In this document: piece after piece, positions 1 to 6,160 of the stretch
Position numbering within the stretch: the first letter of the stretch is position 1
Layout of the letters: each line of letters begins with the position of its first letter
Source: an uncultured Chlorobiota bacterium
Lineage (GTDB): Bacteria; Bacteroidota; Bacteroidia; Bacteroidales; JAADGE01
Reading direction: 5' to 3'
Assembly: GCA_947311125.1 (NCBI GenBank)
Contig: CAMZKI010000089.1
Span: 1-12,063, forward strand
DNA length: 12,063 nt
Notes under the pieces: model-generated
The model's input: only the letters and a program-made list of their open reading frames with translations
The model's database searches: none
What the model was told of the DNA's origin: nothing
Program-made: the position numbers and the translations under genes

Positions 1-78
1 TATTCCTTGCGAAAAAGAGATATTAGTATTTAAGAAAATTGCCAGAAGAATTGCGAAACTTAATTTAATATGTTTCAT
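1..78 (-). CDS. N-terminus of a divergent secreted protein (partial, runs off the left edge)
   Basis: Reading the minus strand from an ATG at 78 gives 26 open codons, beginning MKHIKLSFAI and ending SFSQGI at the window edge. This is a Sec signal peptide: Lys-containing start, hydrophobic core, and a likely cleavage after SFSQ. It matches the first 26 residues of the plus-strand gene at 149 except for Ser instead of Thr at residue 7, and the DNA is equally similar. The likely reading is a divergently transcribed paralogue sharing the same leader; only the leader is visible, so the mature protein is unknown. A consensus-type promoter box lies about 20 bp upstream on the same strand. The alternative is an assembly or amplification fold-back that mirrored the neighbouring gene, in which case this CDS is not real. 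Confidence 0.5.
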   Translation of the reverse strand, partial: MKHIKLSFAILLAIFLNTNISFSQGI

Positions 79-98
79 GACGGAAATATATACAGAAA

Positions 99-106
99 CA
101 AAATTA
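99..106 (-). promoter_or_regulatory. Putative Bacteroidota -7 box for the leftward gene
   Basis: The minus strand reads TAATTTTG from 106 to 99, matching TAnnTTTG, the -7 element of the Bacteroidota primary sigma factor. It sits about 20 bp upstream of the leftward ATG at 78, inside the spacer of the inverted repeat. No good -33 TTTG box is visible at the expected distance. The plus strand of the spacer has no TTTG at all, so no matching box is seen for the gene at 149. Confidence 0.4.
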
Positions 107-148
107 TATTAAAAAAATAAAATATTAACCTCTATAAATATTTAAGTC

Positions 149-2203
149 ATGAAACATATTAAATTAACTTTCGCAATTCTTCTGGCAATTTTCTTAAATA
201 CTAATATCTCTTTTTCGCAAGGAATAGCCGTAAATGATGACGGAACCGATGCCGATCCGTCTGCAATTCTGGATATTAAAAGTAGTGCCGGAAATCAAGG
301 TGTTCTGTTACCTCGCTTAACAGAACTTCAAAAAAACAGTATTACAACACCTGCATCAAGTTTACTTGTATATCAAACTGACGGTACAAAAGGTTTCTAT
401 TATTATAACGGAACAAGCTGGCAATTACTCGGAGAAGATATCAGAAAATTTGCAGATGTCACTGCCGCAGAAGCTGCAGGAGGAACCGATAATGATATGT
501 GCTACGTTATTTCAAACGGTACTTTTTATCGATACGAATCATCCGCAGCTGCTTATACCGATGATAATAAATATGTGCTTTCCTCCGCCGACGGACTGGA
601 CACCAGATGGCTCGGTATCGGAGGACATTATAATTTGGGAGATATAATGTTAGATACAATTATTCATTTAGACGCAACCTCCGGCAGTGCCGTAATTACG
701 GAACTTAATAAAATTTACTACATTATGGCTGACACAACAACTACTACAATAACAATTCCTGATGCAACATTAGCTAATGAGGGCTTTTTCTTAAGACTTT
801 ATAAATGCTCCGGTAAAGGCATTCTGAATATTCAAACAACAAGCGGACAAAATATTGACGGAGATAATCCCGCACAAATAATAAGCACAGGAAAAGGTTT
901 TTATATAAAATCAGACGGCGGAACAGAATGGTTGAAAATACAGGACAGCAGACGATATATACCTACAGTTATTACAACATCTGTTGATTATACAGCTGCA
1001 GATAATTGGAACTTTGACTACTTACTTGTAAATACTGATACAGGAGATATTAATGTTACTCTGCCGGCTGATATATCAGACTTTCCGGAAGGCTCTTCAA
1101 GAATGTTCTTCAATACAGGCTCAAATAGATTATTCGGAATTACCAACGGAAACCTGATTGACGGATCATCCGAAACACGCGTTATTGCTCCGGGAGGTTA
1201 CGTAGAATTACAAAAAATAAACGGCTCAATTAAAATAGTAAGAGAGAAAAACTTAACTATAAAGAAAACACCGACTGACATTCTTAATTTAGAATGCTGG
1301 TTAGATGCTTCGCAATTATCCGGAACAGACGGAAGTGTTGTTTCAACCTGGACAGACTTAGCCAACGGACATGTTTTTTCAGCCCTCAGCGGAGAAGAGC
1401 CTATATTAAAGACTGCTGTTCAAAACAACAAAAATGTTGTTCGTTTCGATGGTATTAATGATGTAATGAGTGCAGGAGACATTGAATTGCATAATAACTC
1501 ACAAGGATTGACAATAGTTGCTGTTGTTAAACCGGCAGACACCAAAAGAATGGCCATAATTTCAAAATACTTAACTTCTCCGGACAACAGAGAATTTGCT
1601 TTCGGAAATGCTGACAACTTCTTGTTTGAAGATTTAACATGGGGCAGCTATACCTATGCATATACGAATATGAACCTTGACAATTATCAAATTGCTGAAT
1701 TTGTATGGGCTCCCGGAAAGCCTTATGAATTATACATTAACGGCACACTGGTAGCAACAGCAAATGCTCCTGTTAACGATATATCAGACGGAACGGCAAA
1801 CTTAAAATTAGGTGGCGGAGATTATACTCCCGTTGGTTTCTGGGACGGTGATTTTGCAGAAATTATGATTTATTCAAACGCTGTATCCGAAACAGAAAGA
1901 AAAGCTTTGAGAGATAACTTAGCAGTAAAATGGGATATAGATCAAATAATAATAGCAAACGGAGGGGAAAAATATTGGCAAAGAGACGGAAATACAAACA
2001 CCATAAGCCCGGACGTAGCAAATGATAACTTAGATATAGGAACAGGAACATTTACGGGCGGCACAATAAATGCAACACAATTACTTAATGCTCCTGCTCT
2101 GTCAGCTCCGCCGACAAGTCCGCAGTTAGGAAGTATATATTTCGATACTACAGACGGCAAATTAAAAGTTTGGACAGGCAGTATTTGGGAACTTTTAAAC
2201 TAA
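149..2203 (+). CDS. Secreted LamG/concanavalin A-like domain protein with tail-fibre-like head
   Basis: The 684-residue protein begins with a Sec signal peptide (about residues 1-24, cleavage likely after SFSQ). Residues 25-95 form a head with DPSAILDIKSS, GVLLPRLT and LLVYQTDGTKGFYYYNGTSW. This pattern is frequent in secreted Bacteroidota proteins and resembles phage tail-fibre or adhesin heads. Residues about 96-370 are Thr/Asn/Gly-rich, predicted beta structure. Residues about 382-596 look like a LamG-type jelly-roll (Laminin_G_3): ECWLDASQ, VVRFDGINDVM, ELYINGTLVA, and a closing GDFAEIMIYS...ERKALRDNLAVKW. The C-terminus (about 652-684) repeats the head motif as GSIYFDTTDGKLKVWTGSIW. No catalytic site, lipobox or type IX secretion sorting domain is evident. 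A role in surface adhesion or carbohydrate binding is inferred from the fold. The ATG at 149 is chosen because it starts the signal peptide. Confidence 0.85.
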   Translation: MKHIKLTFAILLAIFLNTNISFSQGIAVNDDGTDADPSAILDIKSSAGNQGVLLPRLTELQKNSITTPASSLLVYQTDGTKGFYYYNGTSWQLLGEDIRKFADVTAAEAAGGTDNDMCYVISNGTFYRYESSAAAYTDDNKYVLSSADGLDTRWLGIGGHYNLGDIMLDTIIHLDATSGSAVITELNKIYYIMADTTTTTITIPDATLANEGFFLRLYKCSGKGILNIQTTSGQNIDGDNPAQIISTGKGFYIKSDGGTEWLKIQDSRRYIPTVITTSVDYTAADNWNFDYLLVNTDTGDINVTLPADISDFPEGSSRMFFNTGSNRLFGITNGNLIDGSSETRVIAPGGYVELQKINGSIKIVREKNLTIKKTPTDILNLECWLDASQLSGTDGSVVSTWTDLANGHVFSALSGEEPILKTAVQNNKNVVRFDGINDVMSAGDIELHNNSQGLTIVAVVKPADTKRMAIISKYLTSPDNREFAFGNADNFLFEDLTWGSYTYAYTNMNLDNYQIAEFVWAPGKPYELYINGTLVATANAPVNDISDGTANLKLGGGDYTPVGFWDGDFAEIMIYSNAVSETERKALRDNLAVKWDIDQIIIANGGEKYWQRDGNTNTISPDVANDNLDIGTGTFTGGTINATQLLNAPALSAPPTSPQLGSIYFDTTDGKLKVWTGSIWELLN

Positions 2204-2230
2204 AAAATTACAAAAAACTTTTAAAAATAA

Positions 2231-2261
2231 AAAAAGACTGTCAGAATAAGACAGTCTTTTT
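2231..2261. terminator. Bidirectional intrinsic terminator between the LamG gene and the tRNA genes
   Basis: A perfect 12-bp stem (2231-2242 with 2250-2261) has the core GACTGTC/GACAGTC, a 7-nt loop and flanking A5/T5. On the plus strand it lies 27 bp after the stop codon at 2203; on the minus strand it begins 3 bp after the tRNA-Leu 3' end and continues into a T-rich stretch. It can therefore end transcription from both sides. Confidence 0.85.
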
Positions 2262-2264
2262 GCG

Positions 2265-2350
2265 TACCCGGAGCCGGCATCGAACCGGCACGTCCATTAC
2301 TGGACACAGGATTTTAAGTCCTGCGCGTCTACCAATTCCGCCATCCGGGA
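2265..2350 (-). tRNA. tRNA-Leu, anticodon TAA
   Basis: An 86-nt type II tRNA on the minus strand. The anticodon stem CAGGA/TCCTG closes the 7-nt loop CTTAAAA, giving anticodon TAA (plus positions 2314-2316), so it reads Leu UUA/UUG. A long variable arm, as expected for Leu, and a T arm with stem GCCGG/CCGGC and loop TTCGATG are present. The discriminator base is A and no CCA is encoded. The first acceptor pair is T1 against T72, a mismatch; the other six pairs are good. It follows tRNA-Gly by 28 nt and probably shares its transcript. Confidence 0.95.
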
Positions 2351-2378
2351 AACAATTGGTTTTTTTAAATAAAAAAAG

Positions 2379-2451
<73 letters not shown>

Positions 2452-2462
2452 AATTGCGGATG

Positions 2463-2492
2463 CAAAGTTAAAACAAAAATTTCTCTCACAAA
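2463..2492 (-). promoter_or_regulatory. Promoter of the tRNA-Gly/tRNA-Leu unit
   Basis: The minus strand carries TTTG at 2492-2489 and TAACTTTG at 2470-2463, separated by 18 bp. These fit the Bacteroidota -33 TTTG and -7 TAnnTTTG boxes at close to the usual spacing of about 19. The tRNA-Gly 5' end lies 11 bp after the -7 box. An A8 tract on the same strand lies just upstream of the -33 box and could act as an UP-like element. Confidence 0.75.
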
Positions 2493-2494
2493 AC

Positions 2495-2510
2495 TTTTTT
2501 TTAAAAAAAA
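2495..2510. other. T8A8 palindrome between two divergent promoters
   Basis: Eight T residues followed by eight A residues form a perfect 16-bp palindrome, flanked by C on both sides. It lies 2 bp beyond the tRNA -33 box and 16 bp before the ffh -7 box. Tracts of this kind affect DNA bending and contacts of the RNA polymerase alpha subunit; here it could serve both directions. Confidence 0.5.
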
Positions 2511-2526
2511 CATCTGATATTTTTTA

Positions 2527-2534
2527 TATCTTTG
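2527..2534 (+). promoter_or_regulatory. Putative -7 box of the ffh promoter
   Basis: TATCTTTG matches TAnnTTTG exactly and lies 43 bp before the ffh start codon, which would leave an untranslated leader of roughly 35 nt. The expected -33 position is occupied by A-tract sequence instead of TTTG, so this promoter probably depends on its -7 box and the A/T tract. Confidence 0.6.
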
Positions 2535-2577
2535 CCGGCAGTTTTATACAGTTATTTCAAAATATAATTACAGGAAT

Positions 2578-3918
2578 ATGTTTGACAATTTATCGGAAAG
2601 GCTTGAGAAATCATTCAAAATTCTTAAAGGACAAGGAAAAATAACCGAAATAAATATTGCCGATGCATTAAAAGACGTTCGCAGAGCTTTACTCGATGCT
2701 GATGTGAGTTTTAAAATTGCAAAAGATTTCACAAACAGAGTAAAAGAAAAATCTGTCGGAGCAGATGTCTTAAAATCTGTTAAACCTAAACAACAGATAA
2801 TAAAAATAGTTCATGACGAATTAGTCGAATTAATGGGCGGCGAACACGCCGAAATTAATATCCGGGATAAATTTACCGTTATTCTTATTGCCGGTTTGCA
2901 GGGATCAGGAAAAACAACCTTTACAGCAAAACTTGCAAACCTTCTGAAAAAGAAAAAATCAAAAAATCCGCTTCTCGTTGCCGGCGATGTTTATCGTCCC
3001 GCTGCAATTGAACAGCTGAAAGTAATGGCAGAGCAAGTCGGTGTTAAAGTCTATTCTGAAGAAGACAATAAAAATCCCGTAAAAATTGCGAAAGCAGCCA
3101 TTGATTTTGCCAAAAAGAATGCTCACGATGTCGTTATTATCGATACCGCCGGTCGACTTGCCGTTGATGAAGAAATGATGAATGAAATCAGCAACATTAA
3201 AAAAGCCGTAAAACCGGACGAAATTTTATTCGTTGTTGATTCAATGACAGGACAAGATGCCGTAAATACAGCCAAAGAATTTAACGACAGACTAAATTTT
3301 GACGGTGTTGTTCTTACCAAACTTGACGGTGATACACGAGGCGGTGCGGCATTAACAATACGAAGCGTTGTTCAAAAACCGATAAAATTTGTAGGAACAG
3401 GCGAAAAAATTGATGCTCTTGATATTTTCTATCCGGAACGTATGGCAGACCGTATTCTCGGTATGGGAGATATTGTTTCCTTGGTAGAAAAAGCCGAAGA
3501 ACAAATAGACCAAGAAGAAGCCCGCAGACTGCAAAAGCGAATCGCAAAAAATCAATTCGATTTTAACGATTTCTTAAAACAGCTTAATTCCATTAAAAAA
3601 ATGGGAAATATCAAAGATTTGGTTTCTATGATTCCGGGAATGGGGAAAATGGTGAAAAATTTGGATATCGACAACGATTCTTTTAAAGGTATTGAAGCCA
3701 TTATTCAATCAATGACACCTGAAGAAAGAACAAACCCTAAAATTTTGAACGGCAGCCGACGAAAAAGAATAGCAAAAGGAAGCGGAACTAACATACAAGA
3801 AGTAAACAGATTAATAAAGCAATTCGGCGATACAAAAAAAATGATGCAAATGGTTCAGGGCGGAGGAAACAAAATGAAAGCAATACGAAAAGCCGCCAAG
3901 AAAAAAAGAAGAAAATAA
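2578..3918 (+). CDS. ffh: Signal recognition particle GTPase Ffh (SRP54)
   Basis: This 446-residue protein is the protein part of the bacterial signal recognition particle. It binds 4.5S RNA and signal peptides emerging from the ribosome and delivers them to FtsY at the membrane. The N domain (about 1-90, with DALKDVRRALLDADV) is followed by the GTPase G domain: P-loop GLQGSGKT at 106-113, DVYRPAAIEQL, DTAGR at 189-193, TKLDGD at 247-252 and GTGEK. The M domain (about 300-446) carries the RNA-binding segment SRRKRIAKGSG at 393-403, Met-rich hydrophobic stretches (SMIPGMGKM) and a very basic tail. Length and all motifs are normal for the family. AGGA shortly before the ATG at 2578 supports the start. 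It opens a plus-strand gene string; folD follows after 51 bp. Confidence 0.98.
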   Translation: MFDNLSERLEKSFKILKGQGKITEINIADALKDVRRALLDADVSFKIAKDFTNRVKEKSVGADVLKSVKPKQQIIKIVHDELVELMGGEHAEINIRDKFTVILIAGLQGSGKTTFTAKLANLLKKKKSKNPLLVAGDVYRPAAIEQLKVMAEQVGVKVYSEEDNKNPVKIAKAAIDFAKKNAHDVVIIDTAGRLAVDEEMMNEISNIKKAVKPDEILFVVDSMTGQDAVNTAKEFNDRLNFDGVVLTKLDGDTRGGAALTIRSVVQKPIKFVGTGEKIDALDIFYPERMADRILGMGDIVSLVEKAEEQIDQEEARRLQKRIAKNQFDFNDFLKQLNSIKKMGNIKDLVSMIPGMGKMVKNLDIDNDSFKGIEAIIQSMTPEERTNPKILNGSRRKRIAKGSGTNIQEVNRLIKQFGDTKKMMQMVQGGGNKMKAIRKAAKKKRRK

Positions 3919-3924
3919 TTTCAA

Positions 3925-3968
3925 AACTTTCTTCATTCTAACTTTCAACTTTCTAACTCTCAACTGTC
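3925..3968 (+). repeat. Five AACTNTC heptamers between ffh and folD
   Basis: Copies lie at 3925-3931, 3940-3946, 3947-3953 (all AACTTTC), 3955-3961 (AACTCTC) and 3962-3968 (AACTGTC), the last ending one base before the folD start codon. The 44-bp block is almost free of G on the plus strand and replaces any recognisable ribosome binding site. It may be a simple-sequence expansion or an unstructured translation leader. Confidence 0.8.
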
Positions 3969-3969
3969 A

Positions 3970-4857
3970 ATGGCTTATCAACTTTTAAACGGTAAAGAAA
4001 TATCAGCACAAATTAAATCTGAAATTGCTGAGGAGGTCAGGCAAATTATCAGAAACGGAGGCAAACAGCCGCATCTTGCTGCTATACTCATAGGCAACGA
4101 CGGTGCAAGCGAAACTTACGTAGCCCACAAAATAAAAGCTTGCGAACAGGCAGGTTTTAAATCAAGTCTTTTTCGCTTTAAAGAAAATATAAGCGAACAA
4201 AAATTGCTTGACAAAATTAAAGAAATTAACGCAGATGATAATATCGACGGATTAATTGTTCAATTACCGCTTCCGGAACACATCTCGGAAGAAAAAGTAA
4301 TCGAAACCGTTGATCCGAAAAAAGACGTTGACGGTTTTCACCCTGTAAACGCCGGCAGAATGACTCTCGGCTTACCGACTTATATTCCCGCTACACCAAA
4401 AGGTATTTTGGAACTTCTTAAACGAAACAATATTGAAATTTCAGGTAAACATTGTGTTATTATAGGAAGAAGCAATATCGTCGGCAAACCTTTAAGCATA
4501 CTTCTTTCGCAAAAAAACGAAACAGGAAATGCCACTGTTACTTTGTGCCACAGCCGAACAAAAAATTTGAAAGAAATAAGTTTACAGGCAGATATACTTA
4601 TTGCCGCAATCGGAAAAAAGGAATTTTTAACCGCCGATATGGTAAAAAAAGATGCAATTGTAATTGACGTTGGTATCCACAGAGTAAAATCGGACAAAAC
4701 AAAATCGGGGTGGAAATTAAAAGGTGATGTAAAATTTGGAGAAGTAGCCGGCAAATGTTCATACATTACACCTGTTCCGGGCGGTGTAGGTCCGATGACA
4801 ATAGTCTCTCTCCTGCAAAATACCTTGGCAGCTTCAAAAAAAGAGATTTACGGATAG
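3970..4857 (+). CDS. folD: Methylenetetrahydrofolate dehydrogenase / methenyltetrahydrofolate cyclohydrolase FolD
   Basis: A bifunctional cytoplasmic enzyme that oxidises 5,10-methylene-tetrahydrofolate with NAD(P)+ and hydrolyses the methenyl product to 10-formyl-tetrahydrofolate, supplying one-carbon units for purines and formyl-Met-tRNA. Its 295 residues align with E. coli FolD from the start: Y50 and the catalytic K54 in ETYVAHKIKAC, GLIVQLPLP, the signature DPKKDVDGFHPVNAG, the nucleotide-binding GRSNIVGKP, and PGGVGPMT near the C-terminus. A small extension (QKNETGNATVTLCHS) and a longer loop around KSDKTKSGWKLKGD lie in the NAD(P) domain; no motif is lost. The start is the only one that preserves the N-terminal NGKEIS segment. 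The gene follows ffh by 51 bp and precedes the MFS gene by 15 bp, so co-transcription is likely. Confidence 0.98.
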   Translation: MAYQLLNGKEISAQIKSEIAEEVRQIIRNGGKQPHLAAILIGNDGASETYVAHKIKACEQAGFKSSLFRFKENISEQKLLDKIKEINADDNIDGLIVQLPLPEHISEEKVIETVDPKKDVDGFHPVNAGRMTLGLPTYIPATPKGILELLKRNNIEISGKHCVIIGRSNIVGKPLSILLSQKNETGNATVTLCHSRTKNLKEISLQADILIAAIGKKEFLTADMVKKDAIVIDVGIHRVKSDKTKSGWKLKGDVKFGEVAGKCSYITPVPGGVGPMTIVSLLQNTLAASKKEIYG

Positions 4858-4872
4858 GCAGAAAAATATTTA

Positions 4873-6150
4873 ATGAAGTTCAGAATTAATTTTTATTCGG
4901 AAACAGAAAAAAAAGCATTTTACCTGCACCTCGCCTACTCTGTTCTTGACGGTATCATTCTCGGTGTTTTGGCATTAAACGAGTTCATTTTGATAAAAGA
5001 ACTGAAAGGCTCTCCGTATCAAATAGGTATTTTATTTCAATTTACCACTGTTGTTTTGCTTTTTTCAATTCCTTTCAATGAATTTATAAAGCGAAAAGTT
5101 AATAAGACTAAATTTTTGCGGACAATTGCGATTCTTACCAGAGCACCTTTACTTTTATTGTTGCTATTCCCTAAATCCGTATCGGCACAAACCGATCAAT
5201 TTATGTTTCAGGTCTTATTTTTGATTATTTTTTTAATATATTACTCAACAAATCCGCTTATCTTTCCGATGATAAACGGATATTTAAAAAACAGTTATAA
5301 ACACGAAAATTTCAGCAAGCTATACGGTTATGCATCAACGGCAAACAAAATTATAATGCTTGCGGCAACTTTTGCATTCGGCTTATTGCTTGATTATAAA
5401 TCATATTCATATATTTACGTATATCCGCTTTTAGCTTTTCTCGGAATAGCTTCAATTTATATCCTTACACAAATAAAATATCAGGCTCCGATTACTGAGA
5501 AAACCGGAAGTATTATTACCTCGCTCAAAAAAGTTAAACAAAATTTAATTCATATTATAAAAACCAATAAGCCCTTCAGAGATTTTGAAACAGGCTTTAT
5601 GTTTTACGGTTTTGCTTGGCTTGTAAGTATTGCGGTAATAGCAATCTTTCTGAAAAATGAGCTTAAGTTAAGCTATTCCGGTATAGCATTTTATAAAAAC
5701 TTTTATAATACGGTTTCTATACTTCTCACACCGTTTTTCGGCAAACTTATGGGAAAAATAAATCCGCGAAAATTTGCAGTTTATACTTTCCTGATGATGT
5801 TGTTATATCTTTTTTTTATGGGTTTAACACAATTTTACCCAAGCTATGTAATCGTTTTTAACATTAAAATTTACTGGTCTTTAATGCTTTCGTTTTTATC
5901 ATACGGAATTTTCGGAGCTATGATGGGACTTTTATGGTATATCGGTTCGGCATATTTCAGTAAAGACAAAGATGCTGCTGATTATCAGTCAATTCACCTT
6001 TCATTAACAGGTTTCAGAGGTGCTTTTGCCCCTCTGGTCGGAATATTTTTTTATAAGTATCTTGATTTTTGGGGTGTTTTTTTAATAGGTATTGTTTCAT
6101 TACTGATTGCAATTATTATTCAAATTATATCTTTACGGCGCCATAAATAA
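4873..6150 (+). CDS. MFS transporter, 12 predicted helices
   Basis: A 425-residue inner-membrane protein with about 12 hydrophobic segments (roughly 21-41, 48-68, 84-104, 111-131, 156-174, 180-200, 243-261, 272-294, 302-320, 332-358, 376-396, 399-420). A hydrophilic central loop (about 201-238) separates two six-helix halves. FGKLMGKINPRK at 289-300 fits the conserved cytoplasmic loop between helices 8 and 9 of the major facilitator superfamily. The segment YQSIHLSLTGFRGAFAPLVG (371-390) resembles one seen in an uncharacterised MFS group common in Bacteroidota. The substrate cannot be read from the sequence. The stop codon is 10 bp before the sugar kinase start, so the pair may act together, for example transport followed by phosphorylation, but this is inference. 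Confidence 0.85.
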   Translation: MKFRINFYSETEKKAFYLHLAYSVLDGIILGVLALNEFILIKELKGSPYQIGILFQFTTVVLLFSIPFNEFIKRKVNKTKFLRTIAILTRAPLLLLLLFPKSVSAQTDQFMFQVLFLIIFLIYYSTNPLIFPMINGYLKNSYKHENFSKLYGYASTANKIIMLAATFAFGLLLDYKSYSYIYVYPLLAFLGIASIYILTQIKYQAPITEKTGSIITSLKKVKQNLIHIIKTNKPFRDFETGFMFYGFAWLVSIAVIAIFLKNELKLSYSGIAFYKNFYNTVSILLTPFFGKLMGKINPRKFAVYTFLMMLLYLFFMGLTQFYPSYVIVFNIKIYWSLMLSFLSYGIFGAMMGLLWYIGSAYFSKDKDAADYQSIHLSLTGFRGAFAPLVGIFFYKYLDFWGVFLIGIVSLLIAIIIQIISLRRHK

Positions 6151-6160
6151 ACTTAAACAA

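Larger units (their letters stand above)
1..226. repeat. 81-bp near-perfect inverted repeat (arms 1-81 and 146-226, spacer 82-145)
   Basis: The reverse complement of 1-81 equals 146-226 with one mismatch (59 against 168). The arms cover the start codons and signal-peptide codons of two divergent reading frames, and the 64-bp AT-rich spacer between them holds the start regions. Symmetry stops sharply on the inner side at 81/146. The left arm reaches the window edge, so the repeat may be longer. The single difference changes a codon (ACT Thr against AGT Ser). Possible causes are a recent inverted gene duplication or gene conversion, an invertible promoter segment, or a fold-back artefact at a contig end. 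Confidence 0.95.

Noticed and set aside
4380..4766. Minus-strand 128-codon open frame inside folD
   Set aside because: It is antisense to conserved folD motifs, has no recognisable domain or start signal, and is explained by codon bias.
6107..6160. Upstream start for the sugar kinase
   Set aside because: It overlaps the MFS gene by 44 bp and adds 18 residues unlike the family N-terminus; the ATG at 6161 gives clean 10-bp spacing.
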